A stretch of DNA of 64,000 nt, from assembly GCA_040396955.1 (NCBI GenBank), contig JBBAWX010000017.1, positions 1 through 64,000 of the forward strand, written 5' to 3'. The notes under the pieces were generated by a model. It did not search any database. It was not told where the DNA came from and was given only the letters and a program-made list of their open reading frames with translations. Numbering within the stretch: the first letter of the stretch is position 1; each line of letters begins with the position of its first letter. Positions 25,234 through 34,195 of this stretch are shown here, piece by piece. The position numbers were made by a program, and so were the translations under genes. The stretch is from UBA965 sp040396955. Its GTDB lineage: Bacteria; Chloroflexota; Chloroflexia; Chloroflexales; Roseiflexaceae.

Positions 25234-26244
25234 ATGACCTATCGACCGGTGTTGACATACATTTATGATTATCCCGCTTCCCTGCTTGCTGATCAATTCA
25301 GTGATAGTGCCATCGCTCATTTCGTGGTAGAGCAACGGCGTCTTTGTCTGGCCATGCGTGATTTATCGGTGGTGAGAGCCGAGTTGGTGCGCACGTTGAA
25401 CCGAGCCCAGATACCGGTGGTTGCATGGCTGACCCCTGACGAAGCAACCCCCCAGCGCTATTATCGTTTTTCGGATGCGGCCGCCATTGAAGCCCGCTAC
25501 CAGGAATTCCAGGCGTGGAGTGTTCACAATGGCTTGAAGTGGGCCGCTCTCGGTCTCGAAATCGAGCCTGACTTGCACGATGCCGTTCATTTTGACGGTG
25601 AGCCCCGCATTGACACCAATGCGCTCATTCGGCGGGTCGCCGATCATTGGCACATTGAATCGGCCACGGCACAGTTCCATGCGCTCTTTCAGCAGATGCG
25701 TGCCGATGGGCACACCATTGAGCTGTACGAGTTGCCCTTTGTGCGTGACGACCGGGTCAGTGGCTCGACGCTCGCACGGCGCTTACTCGGCTTGCCCAAT
25801 ATCAGCGCCGACCATTCGGTGGTGCGCCTCTACAGTAGTATGACGCGGCCGTACGGCTCCGGATTAATCGCCAACTACGCCCCCGAGTTTGGCGCAGTGG
25901 CCATCGGCGATTTGCATGCCGACGGACTCCATCAGCCACTTGCGGTCACCGAGCTCATGCGTGATTTGGGGCACGTGGCCGCCTGTCGTGTGCCACACAT
26001 CTACATTGCCGGTTTATCGGTGACACAGATGCCAGAGGTGGCGGCGCAAGTGGCGCACGGCGAGTGGTTGCGGGCAGTGACGCCAGCCCTTGACGACAAT
26101 CAGCAACGTGTGTCGCGCATGCGTGCCGGTCTGCGAGCGCTGTTGTGGGCGGGTGCTCGACCCGCCGTCTTGTTGCCACTGCTTATCCCGGTGCTACTGT
26201 TGATTCGGCGCATGCTTCGCACTCCTCATCCACATACCTCTTAG
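25234..26244 (+). CDS. Hypothetical protein with C-terminal membrane anchor
   Basis: I do not recognise this 336-residue protein. It has no N-terminal signal peptide, yet a hydrophobic helix near the C-terminus (about residues 306-322, AVLLPLLIPVLLLI) followed by RRM suggests a tail-anchored membrane protein with its bulk in the cytoplasm. The body resembles an alpha/beta barrel, with clustered acidic residues in WAALGLEIEPDLHDA and regularly spaced strands. It is followed within 30 bases by a kinase-like gene and then a SirB1 gene, all on one strand, so an operon is likely. No function can be assigned. Confidence 0.7.
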   Translation: MTYRPVLTYIYDYPASLLADQFSDSAIAHFVVEQRRLCLAMRDLSVVRAELVRTLNRAQIPVVAWLTPDEATPQRYYRFSDAAAIEARYQEFQAWSVHNGLKWAALGLEIEPDLHDAVHFDGEPRIDTNALIRRVADHWHIESATAQFHALFQQMRADGHTIELYELPFVRDDRVSGSTLARRLLGLPNISADHSVVRLYSSMTRPYGSGLIANYAPEFGAVAIGDLHADGLHQPLAVTELMRDLGHVAACRVPHIYIAGLSVTQMPEVAAQVAHGEWLRAVTPALDDNQQRVSRMRAGLRALLWAGARPAVLLPLLIPVLLLIRRMLRTPHPHTS

Positions 26245-26271
26245 TTGCGGTGCGCAAAAAGGACGACTGTC

Positions 26272-27258
26272 GTGAACATCAACGAACTATCCGACATATG
26301 GCATTTACCGCTACCGTGGGAGATTGAGCCCATTGCGGGGAGTTCGCACAACCATTTGGCCTTGATTACTGCGGCCGATCAGCAACGCCACGTGTTGTGT
26401 ACATATGCCCACGAACAACCGGCGTTGATTGAGTTTTCGTATGCAGTGGTGCATGCAGTGGCCGAGCATGGGGTGTCGTTTGCATTGCCAGTGCCCAAAC
26501 CCACCAAAACCGGCCAAGACTGGCATCTTTACGATGATGGCTATCGGGCTTGGTTGATGACAATGACTCCCTGGTACGCCGGTGACCACCCAGCCGTTGA
26601 TGACATCGCTGCGGCAACGCGGACCGGTGCCGCCTTGGCCGAATTGATGCAGGCCTGCCAAGCGATCCAGGTACCGGTGGTGTCACCGCCGGCGTACGGG
26701 TTGTTTCACCGCATCCATCCCTACATCATCGACCCCTTGGCTTCGCTACGTGGAGCGCCAATTGCTGGCGACGGGGCTATTCGCATCGTGCAAATGCTTG
26801 GTGACCTGCTACAAAGCGTGCCCGATCTTTATCAGCAACTTCCCACCCAGATTATCCACGGCGATTTCACCCATCGTAATCTCATCCTCCGCGACGACGC
26901 CGTGTTTGCAGTGTTGGATTTTGAGGCGAGCCGAGTTGATTTGCGTATCGTCGAAGTCGCCATTGCCCTGTTGTCGTGGGGGAGTTTTGACGATAATCAC
27001 GACAGTCAGGCCATCCAAGCACTGTTGCATGCGTTGTTGCCGACGATTGTCCTCAGTGATGCCGAACTCAATGCCCTCCCGACCGCGTTGCGCATGGTAC
27101 GCATGGTGCGCCTCATGTTGGCCATTGGTCGCTATCAACAGGGTGTTGAGCGCAGTGTGGTGGTCGAGCGAGCTGCCCACACACTGTTGCATCTCGATGG
27201 TTGGTTGCAAGCGCACGGTGAGCGTTTCGTGGCTGAGCTGAGTGAGATTCATGCATGA
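26272..27258 (+). CDS. Aminoglycoside/homoserine-kinase-type phosphotransferase (APH fold)
   Basis: Small-molecule kinase of 328 residues with the APH/choline-kinase fold. The catalytic loop reads IIHGDFTHRNLIL (Brenner-type H-x-D-x4-N), followed by the metal-binding Asp in VLDFEAS. The N-lobe starts PIAGSSHNHLALI. It resembles the homoserine kinase type II/YihE-like group more than true resistance enzymes, so antibiotic resistance should not be assumed. The frame opens at 26245, but AAAAGGA before the GTG at 26272 makes that the better start. It overlaps the SirB1 gene by four bases (ATGA). Confidence 0.82.
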   Translation: MNINELSDIWHLPLPWEIEPIAGSSHNHLALITAADQQRHVLCTYAHEQPALIEFSYAVVHAVAEHGVSFALPVPKPTKTGQDWHLYDDGYRAWLMTMTPWYAGDHPAVDDIAAATRTGAALAELMQACQAIQVPVVSPPAYGLFHRIHPYIIDPLASLRGAPIAGDGAIRIVQMLGDLLQSVPDLYQQLPTQIIHGDFTHRNLILRDDAVFAVLDFEASRVDLRIVEVAIALLSWGSFDDNHDSQAIQALLHALLPTIVLSDAELNALPTALRMVRMVRLMLAIGRYQQGVERSVVVERAAHTLLHLDGWLQAHGERFVAELSEIHA

Positions 27259-28112
27259 GTGCACAGGCCAAACGACATCCGGCGCGGCGGGCATTTGTGC
27301 AAGCACTACAATCGCGCCCCTTCGATTTGCTCGAGGCAGTGGCGTGCATCGCCTGGGAAGATCAAGATTTCGACCAACGTGCCTGGGTGCACGCCGAAAT
27401 CGATGCCTATGTGACGGCACTCCGCCCGCGCATGGCGGCGGTTGTTGCCGACAGTGTAGCGGCGCGTCTCGATGCTCAGGTTGACCTCTTGCATCAGTTC
27501 TTTTTTGTGGAATTAGGCTATCATGGCACGGAGCACGATTACTACTCCGTACAGCACAGCTACATCGATTATGTGATGCGCACCCAACGTGGTCTGCCCA
27601 TCTTGTTGTCGCTGATATACCTGGTGGTCGCCGAACGTCTGGAGCTGCCGGTGGCCGGAGTGGCCTTCCCCGGGCATTTCATGGTGCAATTTCGCCAACC
27701 GGGCATGTCGCCCATCATCGTTGATCCGTTCCGGGGTGGGCGGCGCTGGGGGCTGGCCGATTGTGCCAACTATCTTGTGAGCCAAGGCTCGGGCCACGAC
27801 GTACAGAGCTGGTTGTTGCCGCCCACCGGCGCATATACCGTGACCCGGATTTTGCGCAACCTCAAAAGTGGGTACGTGATGCAGGGCGACTATGAGCGTG
27901 CCGCTGCCACACTTGAACGCATGTTGCTCATCGACAGCCGGGCTCTCAACGAAATGCGCGATTACGGGCTTATTTTGGGTAAACTGGGCTACGCCAATCA
28001 GGCACTGGCCTACCTAGAGCTCTATGCGCGCCTGAATCCGCAGGCTCCCGATCTTGAGACCATCAAATATCATGCGAGTAGTTTGGTGCCCACGAGTGCC
28101 CGCACCAACTAA
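27255..28112 (+). CDS. SirB1 family protein (transglutaminase-like plus TPR)
   Basis: Protein of 285 residues of the SirB1/YchA family. The N-terminal transglutaminase-like domain contains HDYYSVQHSYIDYV and RTQRGLPILLSLIYLVVAERL, followed by GVAFPGHFMVQF, where the His belongs to the protease-like fold. The usual catalytic Cys is not evident, as is common in this family. The last 80 residues look like two TPR helical repeats (GDYERAAATLERMLLID, GYANQALAYLELYARLNPQ). It is the last gene of a three-gene operon. The cellular role of SirB1 proteins is unsettled. Confidence 0.85.
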   Translation: MSAQAKRHPARRAFVQALQSRPFDLLEAVACIAWEDQDFDQRAWVHAEIDAYVTALRPRMAAVVADSVAARLDAQVDLLHQFFFVELGYHGTEHDYYSVQHSYIDYVMRTQRGLPILLSLIYLVVAERLELPVAGVAFPGHFMVQFRQPGMSPIIVDPFRGGRRWGLADCANYLVSQGSGHDVQSWLLPPTGAYTVTRILRNLKSGYVMQGDYERAAATLERMLLIDSRALNEMRDYGLILGKLGYANQALAYLELYARLNPQAPDLETIKYHASSLVPTSARTN

Positions 28113-28131
28113 CCGCTTTTTGGCAACAAAT

Positions 28132-28161
28132 ATCCCTCCGGTGATGCATCACCGGAGGGAT
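28132..28161. terminator. Bidirectional hairpin between convergent genes
   Basis: A perfect 30-base palindrome (15 + 15) that can fold as a long hairpin. It sits between the SirB1 stop and the aldehyde dehydrogenase stop. T-runs are short on both sides, so it probably ends both transcripts through stem strength. Confidence 0.75.
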
Positions 28162-28175
28162 GGATGTGTTTCGCC

Positions 28176-29654
28176 CTAGTAGAGCTTCCCTTCGCGTTTG
28201 GCACCGGTGAAATCGATGTAGACGGCCTTGGTCTCGGTATAAAAATCAAAGACCTCGGTGCCCTGTTCGCGGGGGCCGACACCGGTGTTCTTCAGGCCGC
28301 CGAAGGGCATCTGCGCCTCACCCCCCAGCGTCGGTGAGTTGACGTGGGTAATGCCGGTTTCGATTTCGTGGATGTAGCGAAATGTGCGGGTCAAATCACG
28401 CGTATAAATGCTTGAGGTAAGGCCGAATTCGCTGTGATTGGCCACGTCGATGGCCTCATCGAAGCTTTCGACCCGCACCACACTCAAGATGGGTCCGAAG
28501 ATCTCTTCGTTGTGGATGCGCATGTGCGGTTGCACCTTGTCGAAAATCGTCGGGTTGACGAAGTACCCGTGGGCACAGGCCTCACTGCTAGGCCGATCAC
28601 CGCCAACCAACAACTCCGCTCCCTGGTTTTTGCCGATGTCGATGTAGTCGAGCACCGTCTTGAGTTGCGAGGCATCCACACTTGGACCCATGTCGACATC
28701 AGCGGCGAGCGGGTTGCCCACCTTCATAGTCTGGACTTGTGCGAGGAGCCGCTCGAGGAAGGCGTCTGCCACGCCGTGTTGCACAATGACACGACTCGTG
28801 GCCGTGCACCGTTGCCCGGTTGAGCCAAAGGCGCCGGCGTAGACGCCCGATACGGCCAAATCGAGGTCGGCGTCGTCACAGACGATGACCGGGTTTTTGC
28901 CGCCCATTTCACACTGCGCACGAATCCCACGCCCTGCGGCTCGTTTGTAGATGCCCAGCCCGATGTCGGTGGAGCCAGTAAACGACACCAGCCGTACGGA
29001 CGGGTGATCCACAAACGTGTTGCCCACTTCACCGCCCGAACCGAGCACCATGTTGAGCACGCCGGCCGGCAGACCGGCCTCCGCAAAGCACTCCATGAGT
29101 AGTTGTGCAGTGGCAGGTACGAGTGACGCCGGCTTAAAGACGACCGTGTTGCCGGCCACCAGCGCCGGTGCGATTTTCCAGATGGGGATGGCGGCTGGGA
29201 AGTTCCAGGGGGTGATGATGGCGGCCACGCCGACCGGTTCTTTCATCGTGTAGCCCACGTTGTTGGCCAATTCCAGCGGGATGACCTCGCCGTTGAGCCG
29301 GCGTCCGTGCGCCGCCGAGAACTCCGAGATGTTGATGGCGCGTTGCATTTCGCCTAGCGCCTCGCTGAGCAATTTGCCCTCTTCGCGCGTCAGCGTGCGT
29401 GCGATTTCCTCTTTGCGCGCGGCCATTATCTGCGCCGCTTTGGCCACAATGGCGCCGCGCTTGGGAGCCGGGGTGGTGCGCCAGCTTTTGAAGGCTTTGG
29501 CGGCGACGTCGACTGCCAATTCGGCCTCGGCTTTGGTCGATTGGATGACCTCGCCGAGCACGTCACGCGTGTCGGCTGGGTTCACATTGGCGATGCGGCG
29601 GGTGCCCTGTGAGGTCACGAATTCGCCGGCGATGAAGTTTTGGTATACCTGCAT
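28176..29654 (-). CDS. NAD(P)-dependent aldehyde dehydrogenase
   Basis: Soluble dehydrogenase of 492 residues that oxidises an aldehyde to the acid. Key residues are Asn151 in ITPWNFP, Glu249 in CEMGGKNP (general base) and the nucleophile Cys283 in STGQRCTATSR. The overall pattern is close to 2,5-dioxovalerate (alpha-ketoglutarate semialdehyde) and succinate semialdehyde dehydrogenases. It lies 18 bases downstream of a class III aminotransferase gene, so the pair may convert an omega-amine to a semialdehyde and then to an acid. The substrate is inferred only. Confidence 0.92.
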   Translation of the reverse strand: MQVYQNFIAGEFVTSQGTRRIANVNPADTRDVLGEVIQSTKAEAELAVDVAAKAFKSWRTTPAPKRGAIVAKAAQIMAARKEEIARTLTREEGKLLSEALGEMQRAINISEFSAAHGRRLNGEVIPLELANNVGYTMKEPVGVAAIITPWNFPAAIPIWKIAPALVAGNTVVFKPASLVPATAQLLMECFAEAGLPAGVLNMVLGSGGEVGNTFVDHPSVRLVSFTGSTDIGLGIYKRAAGRGIRAQCEMGGKNPVIVCDDADLDLAVSGVYAGAFGSTGQRCTATSRVIVQHGVADAFLERLLAQVQTMKVGNPLAADVDMGPSVDASQLKTVLDYIDIGKNQGAELLVGGDRPSSEACAHGYFVNPTIFDKVQPHMRIHNEEIFGPILSVVRVESFDEAIDVANHSEFGLTSSIYTRDLTRTFRYIHEIETGITHVNSPTLGGEAQMPFGGLKNTGVGPREQGTEVFDFYTETKAVYIDFTGAKREGKLY

Positions 29655-29672
29655 TGGTCGGTGTGTCCTTTG

Positions 29673-31019
29673 TTATGCCAAACTTGCGTCGACAATATCC
29701 AGCGCCTTGTCCATCACGGCCAGTCCTTCGCGGAGTTGAGCCTCGGTAATGGTCAGAGGCGGATTGCAGAAGAACGTATTCCAGCGCACAAACGTGAAGA
29801 CTCCGTGCTCGCGCAAATAGGCGTTGAATGCGGGCATGGGACCGAGCTCGGTGGGCTTGGCGTTGTAGGGCACGAGGGGCTCGCGCGTCTCGCGGTTTTT
29901 GACGAGCTCCACAATGCTAAACAACCCGATGGAGCGGACATCGCCGACCGAGGGGTGCTTGGCCTTCATCTTTTCGAGTTCGACGCGCAAAATATCACCC
30001 ATGGCGGCGGCGTTTTCAATCAACTTGTCGGACTTGTAGATCTCAATACAGGCCACGGCGGCGGCACAACCGACCGAGTGGGCGTTGTAGGTCAATCCGG
30101 CCAACAACGGGCGATCCTCGAAGTACTCCGCAATGGTGTCGGTGACCACGGCGGCGCCGAGAGGCACGTAGGCCGAGGTCAGCCCTTTGGCCATGGTCAT
30201 GATGTCGGGGGTGACACCCCAATGATCGATGGCGAACCACTTGCCGGTACGGCCAAAGCCGCTCATGACTTCGTCGGCAATCAACATGATGCCGTACTTG
30301 TCGCAGAGTTGGCGCAGACCCTGCATGTAGCCATCGGGTGGGATGATGATGCCGTTGGTGCCGACCACCGATTCTACGATGATGGCGGCCACGTTGTTGG
30401 GCCCTTCAAACATGACGATGTCTTCGATGCTGTTGAGGCAGTCCAGCGTACAGCCGTCTTTGGAGCCACAAAAACGACAGCGGTAGCGGTAGGGGTCTGG
30501 CGCCCGGACCACGCCCGAAATCCCCGGCTCGGCGCCCCATCGTCGCGGGTCACCGGTCAACGTAATCGCACCGGCGGTGGCGCCGTGGTAGGAGCGATAG
30601 CGGGCAATGATTTTGTGGCGCCCCGTCACGGTGCGCGCGATTTTGATGGCGTTTTCGTTGGCCTCTGCACCGCCGTTGGTGAAAAAAGCCTTGCTCAGGT
30701 TGCCGGGGGTGATTTCTTTGAGGAGCCGACCCAGCTCGGCACGGATGGCGGTAGTGGCCGCCGTTGGCGCCACGTAGGCGATTTGCTTGAGCTGGCTGGC
30801 AATGGCGTCGATGACACGCTGATCGCCGTGACCAATATTGACGCACATCAGCTGTGAATTAAAGTCCATGTAGCGCTTGCCGTCGGCATCCCACAGATAA
30901 ATGCCCTCGGCACGGTCAATGACCATCGGTTTGATGGTTTTTTGGGCCGTCCATTCGTACAGCGTGGTCTCGCGTGACAGATTCAAAATCTCGTCACGAC
31001 TGCGTGGTGGCGTCGTCAT
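29673..31019 (-). CDS. Class III PLP-dependent aminotransferase
   Basis: Transaminase of 448 residues. The PLP lysine is Lys278 in TMAKGLTSAYVPLGA, and the ring-binding Asp249 is in LIADEVMSGFGRTGKW. A short cysteine-rich insertion at 181-194 (C-x2-C-x5-C-x3-C) recalls taurine:pyruvate and related omega-amino acid aminotransferases. It is probably co-transcribed with the aldehyde dehydrogenase 18 bases downstream. The amine donor could be taurine, beta-alanine, GABA or a polyamine product; sequence alone does not decide. Confidence 0.9.
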   Translation of the reverse strand: MTTPPRSRDEILNLSRETTLYEWTAQKTIKPMVIDRAEGIYLWDADGKRYMDFNSQLMCVNIGHGDQRVIDAIASQLKQIAYVAPTAATTAIRAELGRLLKEITPGNLSKAFFTNGGAEANENAIKIARTVTGRHKIIARYRSYHGATAGAITLTGDPRRWGAEPGISGVVRAPDPYRYRCRFCGSKDGCTLDCLNSIEDIVMFEGPNNVAAIIVESVVGTNGIIIPPDGYMQGLRQLCDKYGIMLIADEVMSGFGRTGKWFAIDHWGVTPDIMTMAKGLTSAYVPLGAAVVTDTIAEYFEDRPLLAGLTYNAHSVGCAAAVACIEIYKSDKLIENAAAMGDILRVELEKMKAKHPSVGDVRSIGLFSIVELVKNRETREPLVPYNAKPTELGPMPAFNAYLREHGVFTFVRWNTFFCNPPLTITEAQLREGLAVMDKALDIVDASLA

Positions 31020-31111
31020 TGCGTTCTCCCCAATCTGTTCATTGATCTACTGCGCATGTCGGTATGCGTGCGACCTGATGTGCTCATTGTACGGTGATAC
31101 GGTGAAGTGCG

Positions 31112-31633
31112 TCAATCAGGACCCCATTCCCCCGCATAGCCGTAGCCATATGTGTCGGTGTGTTGCGCGAAATGGCGGTAGCGGAGCTCCGTGATTTGGC
31201 GTATATGCAGTAAATCGTGCGCCACCCAGGCCCAGGCCACCTGGGCGGCGGTCAGCTGGCGCAAGCGTGGGTGATTGAGTGGTTGTTGCCAGTTGACCGC
31301 CGCAAGTGCCCGCAGTTGGGCAACCGAACGCTGGCGCTCACTGACAACATGCTGGCACACCTGCGCCAATGATTGCTCGTTGTAGCGGCGCGTCTGCACC
31401 CAACCCTGCGGGTCGATGTCGGGTAACGGCAGTTCGGGTGCGGTCAGCGTTTGTATGACACGAATGCGGAAATCCTCGCGTTCTTCGTCGTACAAATGAC
31501 AGTACACCTCGAGCAACGACCATGCGCCTGGCTGTAGATGGACACGGGCCTGGTCATCGCTGATGCCGGTACTCAAATGACGGAATACTTCACCCTGGTG
31601 CGCAAGCGTGTCACACAAAGAGTCGATGTCCAT
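31112..31633 (-). CDS. DinB family protein
   Basis: Four-helix-bundle protein of 173 residues of the DinB/YfiT group, thought to be metal-dependent thiol transferases or hydrolases. Candidate metal ligands are His in EVYCHLYDEE and the two His of AHDLLHIRQI. The ATG at 31633 is preceded by a strong GGGGGAG; the frame opening at 31666 is not needed. It is divergent from the galactonate dehydratase gene and is not obviously linked to it. A second DinB module lies in the fusion protein at 3912. Confidence 0.85.
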   Translation of the reverse strand: MDIDSLCDTLAHQGEVFRHLSTGISDDQARVHLQPGAWSLLEVYCHLYDEEREDFRIRVIQTLTAPELPLPDIDPQGWVQTRRYNEQSLAQVCQHVVSERQRSVAQLRALAAVNWQQPLNHPRLRQLTAAQVAWAWVAHDLLHIRQITELRYRHFAQHTDTYGYGYAGEWGPD

Positions 31634-31723
31634 TGCTCCCCCTCCCGTTTCACCGTAGCACCACACTCTTGCAGTATGATAGAAGTACGGGGCTGTCGTT
31701 GTATATCATAAGGATGATGAGCG

Positions 31724-32872
31724 ATGAAAATTACCGGAATCGAGTTGTTCACAGTGCCACCGCGCTGGTTGTTCCTCAAAATTTCGACCGATGAAGGGAT
31801 TGTCGGCTGGGGTGAACCAATCGTCGAAGGTCGCGCCGCCACCACTGCAGCCGCAGTGGCCGAGCTCAGCGAGTACCTTGTCGGCCGTGACCCCGACGAC
31901 ATCGAAGATATCTGGCAGGTGCTCTATCGCGGTGGCTTCTACCGCGGCGGCGCCCTGGCCATGAGCGCCATTGCCGGCATCGACCAGGCCCTGTGGGATA
32001 TCAAAGGCAAGCGCTACGGCGTGCCCATCTACCAACTCATGGGTGGTGCGGTACGGCACTCCATCCGCGTCTACTCGTGGATTGGTGGCGATCGCCCAGC
32101 CGACATCGCTGCCTCTGCCAAAAACGCCGTGGCGCAGGGCTTTACCGCCCTCAAAATGAACGCCACGGAAGAGTTGATGTACCTCGACACCATGGCCAAA
32201 GTGCAGTCTGCCGTTGAGCGTGCCGCCGCCGTGCGTGAGGCCGTCGGCCCCGAGGTCAGCTTTGCCATGGATTTCCACGGGCGTGTGCATCGCCCCATGG
32301 CCAAAGTGCTTGCGAAAGCACTCGAACCCTACAATTTGCTCTTCATCGAAGAGCCCGTGCTCTCCGAAAACTACGAAGCAATCCGCGATATCGTCAGCGT
32401 GGCCGCCATCCCGATTGCCCTCGGCGAGCGCCTCTTTTCACGCTGGGATTTCAAACGCATCCTCGCCGATGGTCTGGTTGACGTCATTCAACCCGATTTG
32501 TCGCATGCTGGCGGTATCACCGAAACCAAAAAAATCGCCAGTATGGCTGAGGCGTACGACGTGGCCTTGGCCCCGCACTGCCCACTCGGTCCCATTGCGC
32601 TCGCGGCATGCTTGCAAATCGACGCCACCTGCCACAACGCCACCATCCAAGAGCAGAGCCTCGGCATCCATTACAACAAGGGCAACGATTTGCTCGATTA
32701 CCTGGTCGATCCGACCGTCTTTCGCTACGAAAACGGCATGGTCGCCATCCCGAGTGGCCCCGGTTTGGGCATCGAAATCAACGAAGAATATGTGCGCGCC
32801 AAGGCCAAAAGTGGCCACAACTGGAAAAACCCCATCTGGCGCCACAAAGACGGCACTGTGGCCGAGTGGTAA
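31724..32872 (+). CDS. dgoD: D-galactonate dehydratase
   Basis: Enolase-superfamily enzyme that dehydrates D-galactonate to 2-keto-3-deoxy-D-galactonate in the De Ley-Doudoroff galactose pathway. Its 382 residues equal the length I recall for E. coli DgoD, and the family residues appear at the expected numbers: Asp183 and His185 in DFHGR, Glu209 in EEPV, Glu235 in GER and His285 in APHCPLGP. The ends (MKITGIELFTVPPRW and NPIWRHKDGTVAEW) also match closely. AAGGATGAT precedes the ATG. No kinase or aldolase of the pathway is adjacent, so downstream steps must be encoded elsewhere. Confidence 0.95.
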   Translation: MKITGIELFTVPPRWLFLKISTDEGIVGWGEPIVEGRAATTAAAVAELSEYLVGRDPDDIEDIWQVLYRGGFYRGGALAMSAIAGIDQALWDIKGKRYGVPIYQLMGGAVRHSIRVYSWIGGDRPADIAASAKNAVAQGFTALKMNATEELMYLDTMAKVQSAVERAAAVREAVGPEVSFAMDFHGRVHRPMAKVLAKALEPYNLLFIEEPVLSENYEAIRDIVSVAAIPIALGERLFSRWDFKRILADGLVDVIQPDLSHAGGITETKKIASMAEAYDVALAPHCPLGPIALAACLQIDATCHNATIQEQSLGIHYNKGNDLLDYLVDPTVFRYENGMVAIPSGPGLGIEINEEYVRAKAKSGHNWKNPIWRHKDGTVAEW

Positions 32873-32880
32873 AGCAATCA

Positions 32881-32909
32881 CCCCAGCCGGCGCCGTGCGC
32901 CGGCTGGGG
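32881..32909. terminator. Terminator between dgoD and the PhyH gene
   Basis: Perfect 12-bp GC-rich stem (32881-32892 with 32898-32909) and a five-base loop between convergent genes. T-runs are weak on both sides. Confidence 0.7.
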
Positions 32910-32917
32910 TGGGTTGA

Positions 32918-33694
32918 TTAGGCGCGCCTGGCCAACAGTGGGAACATCCCGCCCTGGATGCGGTCACCAGCCACGAAATCGTGCCCCTTGGTGCAGAGGT
33001 GCTCGTTGCCGTTGAACGTCGTGCCGTCGGGGAAGTAGATCAACGCCAACACGCGCCGTGGCTGCTCTGACCGATTGGCGTGCGCATAGTGGAAGCACAA
33101 TCCGTTGTGAAACGTCAATGATCCCGCTTTGAGGGGCACCTTGACCGCACTGGTCTGCGCCATCCCGGCGCTTTCTTCGAACGCAAAAATATCCTGTGGA
33201 TTGACCAAATCAATGCCGGTCAGTTTGCCCTTGGTGTGCGATCCCGGCACAAACATCATGCAGCCGTTGTCTTCGTCGACATCATGCATGGGAATCCACG
33301 CCGACAGCGCGCCGGGCTCGTTCATCGGCCAATACGGGAAGTCCTGATGCCACGGCGTGGCCTTCGAATCCTCTGGCATTTTCCAGAGTGCGTGATCATG
33401 AAACAGACGTATTCCGTCTGCGCCGGTGAGTTGAAGGGCGAGCTGGGCGATGCGCTCATGGAGCACGTAGCGCGCCATGATGCCGTGATCACGCCACGTG
33501 TTGACGCGCTGATTGAGCACTTTGTAGTAGTTGCCTCCGGCGCGATCGGTCTGTACCGAGCTCCCTTCTTTGCTCTGCATGACCTCGTCGAGGGCCTGCG
33601 ACAGCTCAGCGAGCTCGGCTGGGAGAAACACGTTCTCGATGTGGACAAAGCCGTTGTGACGATAAAACTCAATTTTTTCGGGTGATAGTTGCAT
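32918..33694 (-). CDS. Phytanoyl-CoA dioxygenase (PhyH) family oxygenase
   Basis: Fe(II)/2-oxoglutarate-dependent oxygenase of 258 residues. The iron triad is His116 and Asp118 in WHQDFPYW and probably His202 in LCFHYAHANRS; an arginine nearby would bind 2-oxoglutarate. SAWIPMHDVDEDNGCMMFVPGSH is the family core. Substrates of bacterial PhyH proteins range from lipids to secondary metabolites and ectoine; none is indicated here. The ATG at 33694 is the first methionine fitting the family start; the frame is open to 33736. Confidence 0.9.
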   Translation of the reverse strand: MQLSPEKIEFYRHNGFVHIENVFLPAELAELSQALDEVMQSKEGSSVQTDRAGGNYYKVLNQRVNTWRDHGIMARYVLHERIAQLALQLTGADGIRLFHDHALWKMPEDSKATPWHQDFPYWPMNEPGALSAWIPMHDVDEDNGCMMFVPGSHTKGKLTGIDLVNPQDIFAFEESAGMAQTSAVKVPLKAGSLTFHNGLCFHYAHANRSEQPRRVLALIYFPDGTTFNGNEHLCTKGHDFVAGDRIQGGMFPLLARRA

Positions 33695-33748
33695 CGGTGC
33701 ATCCTTTCCACGTCGGTGTTGGATGCCCCGCATCATACCACACTTGCC

Positions 33749-34177
33749 CTATTCCTCAATCCGCACAAAGACGAGTCGGGTGCGTTGTGTATCGTCTTTG
33801 AGCTCGAGTTGCGTGGTATCTGCCCCATTTGTTACGGTAAATGCACGAATTTCCATCATGGCGGTCATGTACTGCTGCTCCGTGGTGCTCCCGGCCCCTT
33901 CGCAGTACATCTCGGTCATCAGCATATCAGTGAACTGTACTTGATCGCCTTGGACGCGATATGTGCCGCCGTAGCTGTTGCAGCCGCCATTGCCGCCAAT
34001 CTGGCCATCGTTCAATATCAACGTGACGGTCACTTCTGCAGGCACGGCTCCGCCGTCGATTTGCTGGAGTTGCCAGGTCGTATTGGCCAAGGGATCGGCG
34101 GCGCCGGGCAGGCTACAGCTCACCACCCACAGCCAGATTGCACATATCCAGGTACGCAAGATTATCGTGCGTTTCAT
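33749..34177 (-). CDS. META-domain lipoprotein (HslJ-like), copy 1
   Basis: Exported lipoprotein of 142 residues. The signal peptide ends VVSCS with the lipidated Cys21. The META domain shows WQLQQIDG, GGNGGCNSYGGTY and a second conserved Cys in MTEMYCEGAG. META/HslJ proteins are linked to heat shock and novobiocin resistance in E. coli, but the mechanism is unclear. It is the last of three tandem META genes on this strand. Confidence 0.85.
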   Translation of the reverse strand: MKRTIILRTWICAIWLWVVSCSLPGAADPLANTTWQLQQIDGGAVPAEVTVTLILNDGQIGGNGGCNSYGGTYRVQGDQVQFTDMLMTEMYCEGAGSTTEQQYMTAMMEIRAFTVTNGADTTQLELKDDTQRTRLVFVRIEE

Positions 34178-34195
34178 GATGCCCTCTCTTGTGTG

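Noticed and set aside
26272..27258. Antibiotic-resistance call for the APH-fold kinase
   Set aside because: The motifs are shared by homoserine and choline kinases, and the operon gives no hint of resistance.
28132..28161. Palindrome considered as an insertion-sequence end or operator
   Set aside because: It sits between two convergent stop codons with no transposase nearby; a shared terminator explains it.
29640..30857. A 405-codon open frame on the plus strand opposite the aminotransferase gene
   Set aside because: It lies wholly antisense to a clear class III aminotransferase and has no family pattern. Long antisense frames are common in GC-rich DNA.
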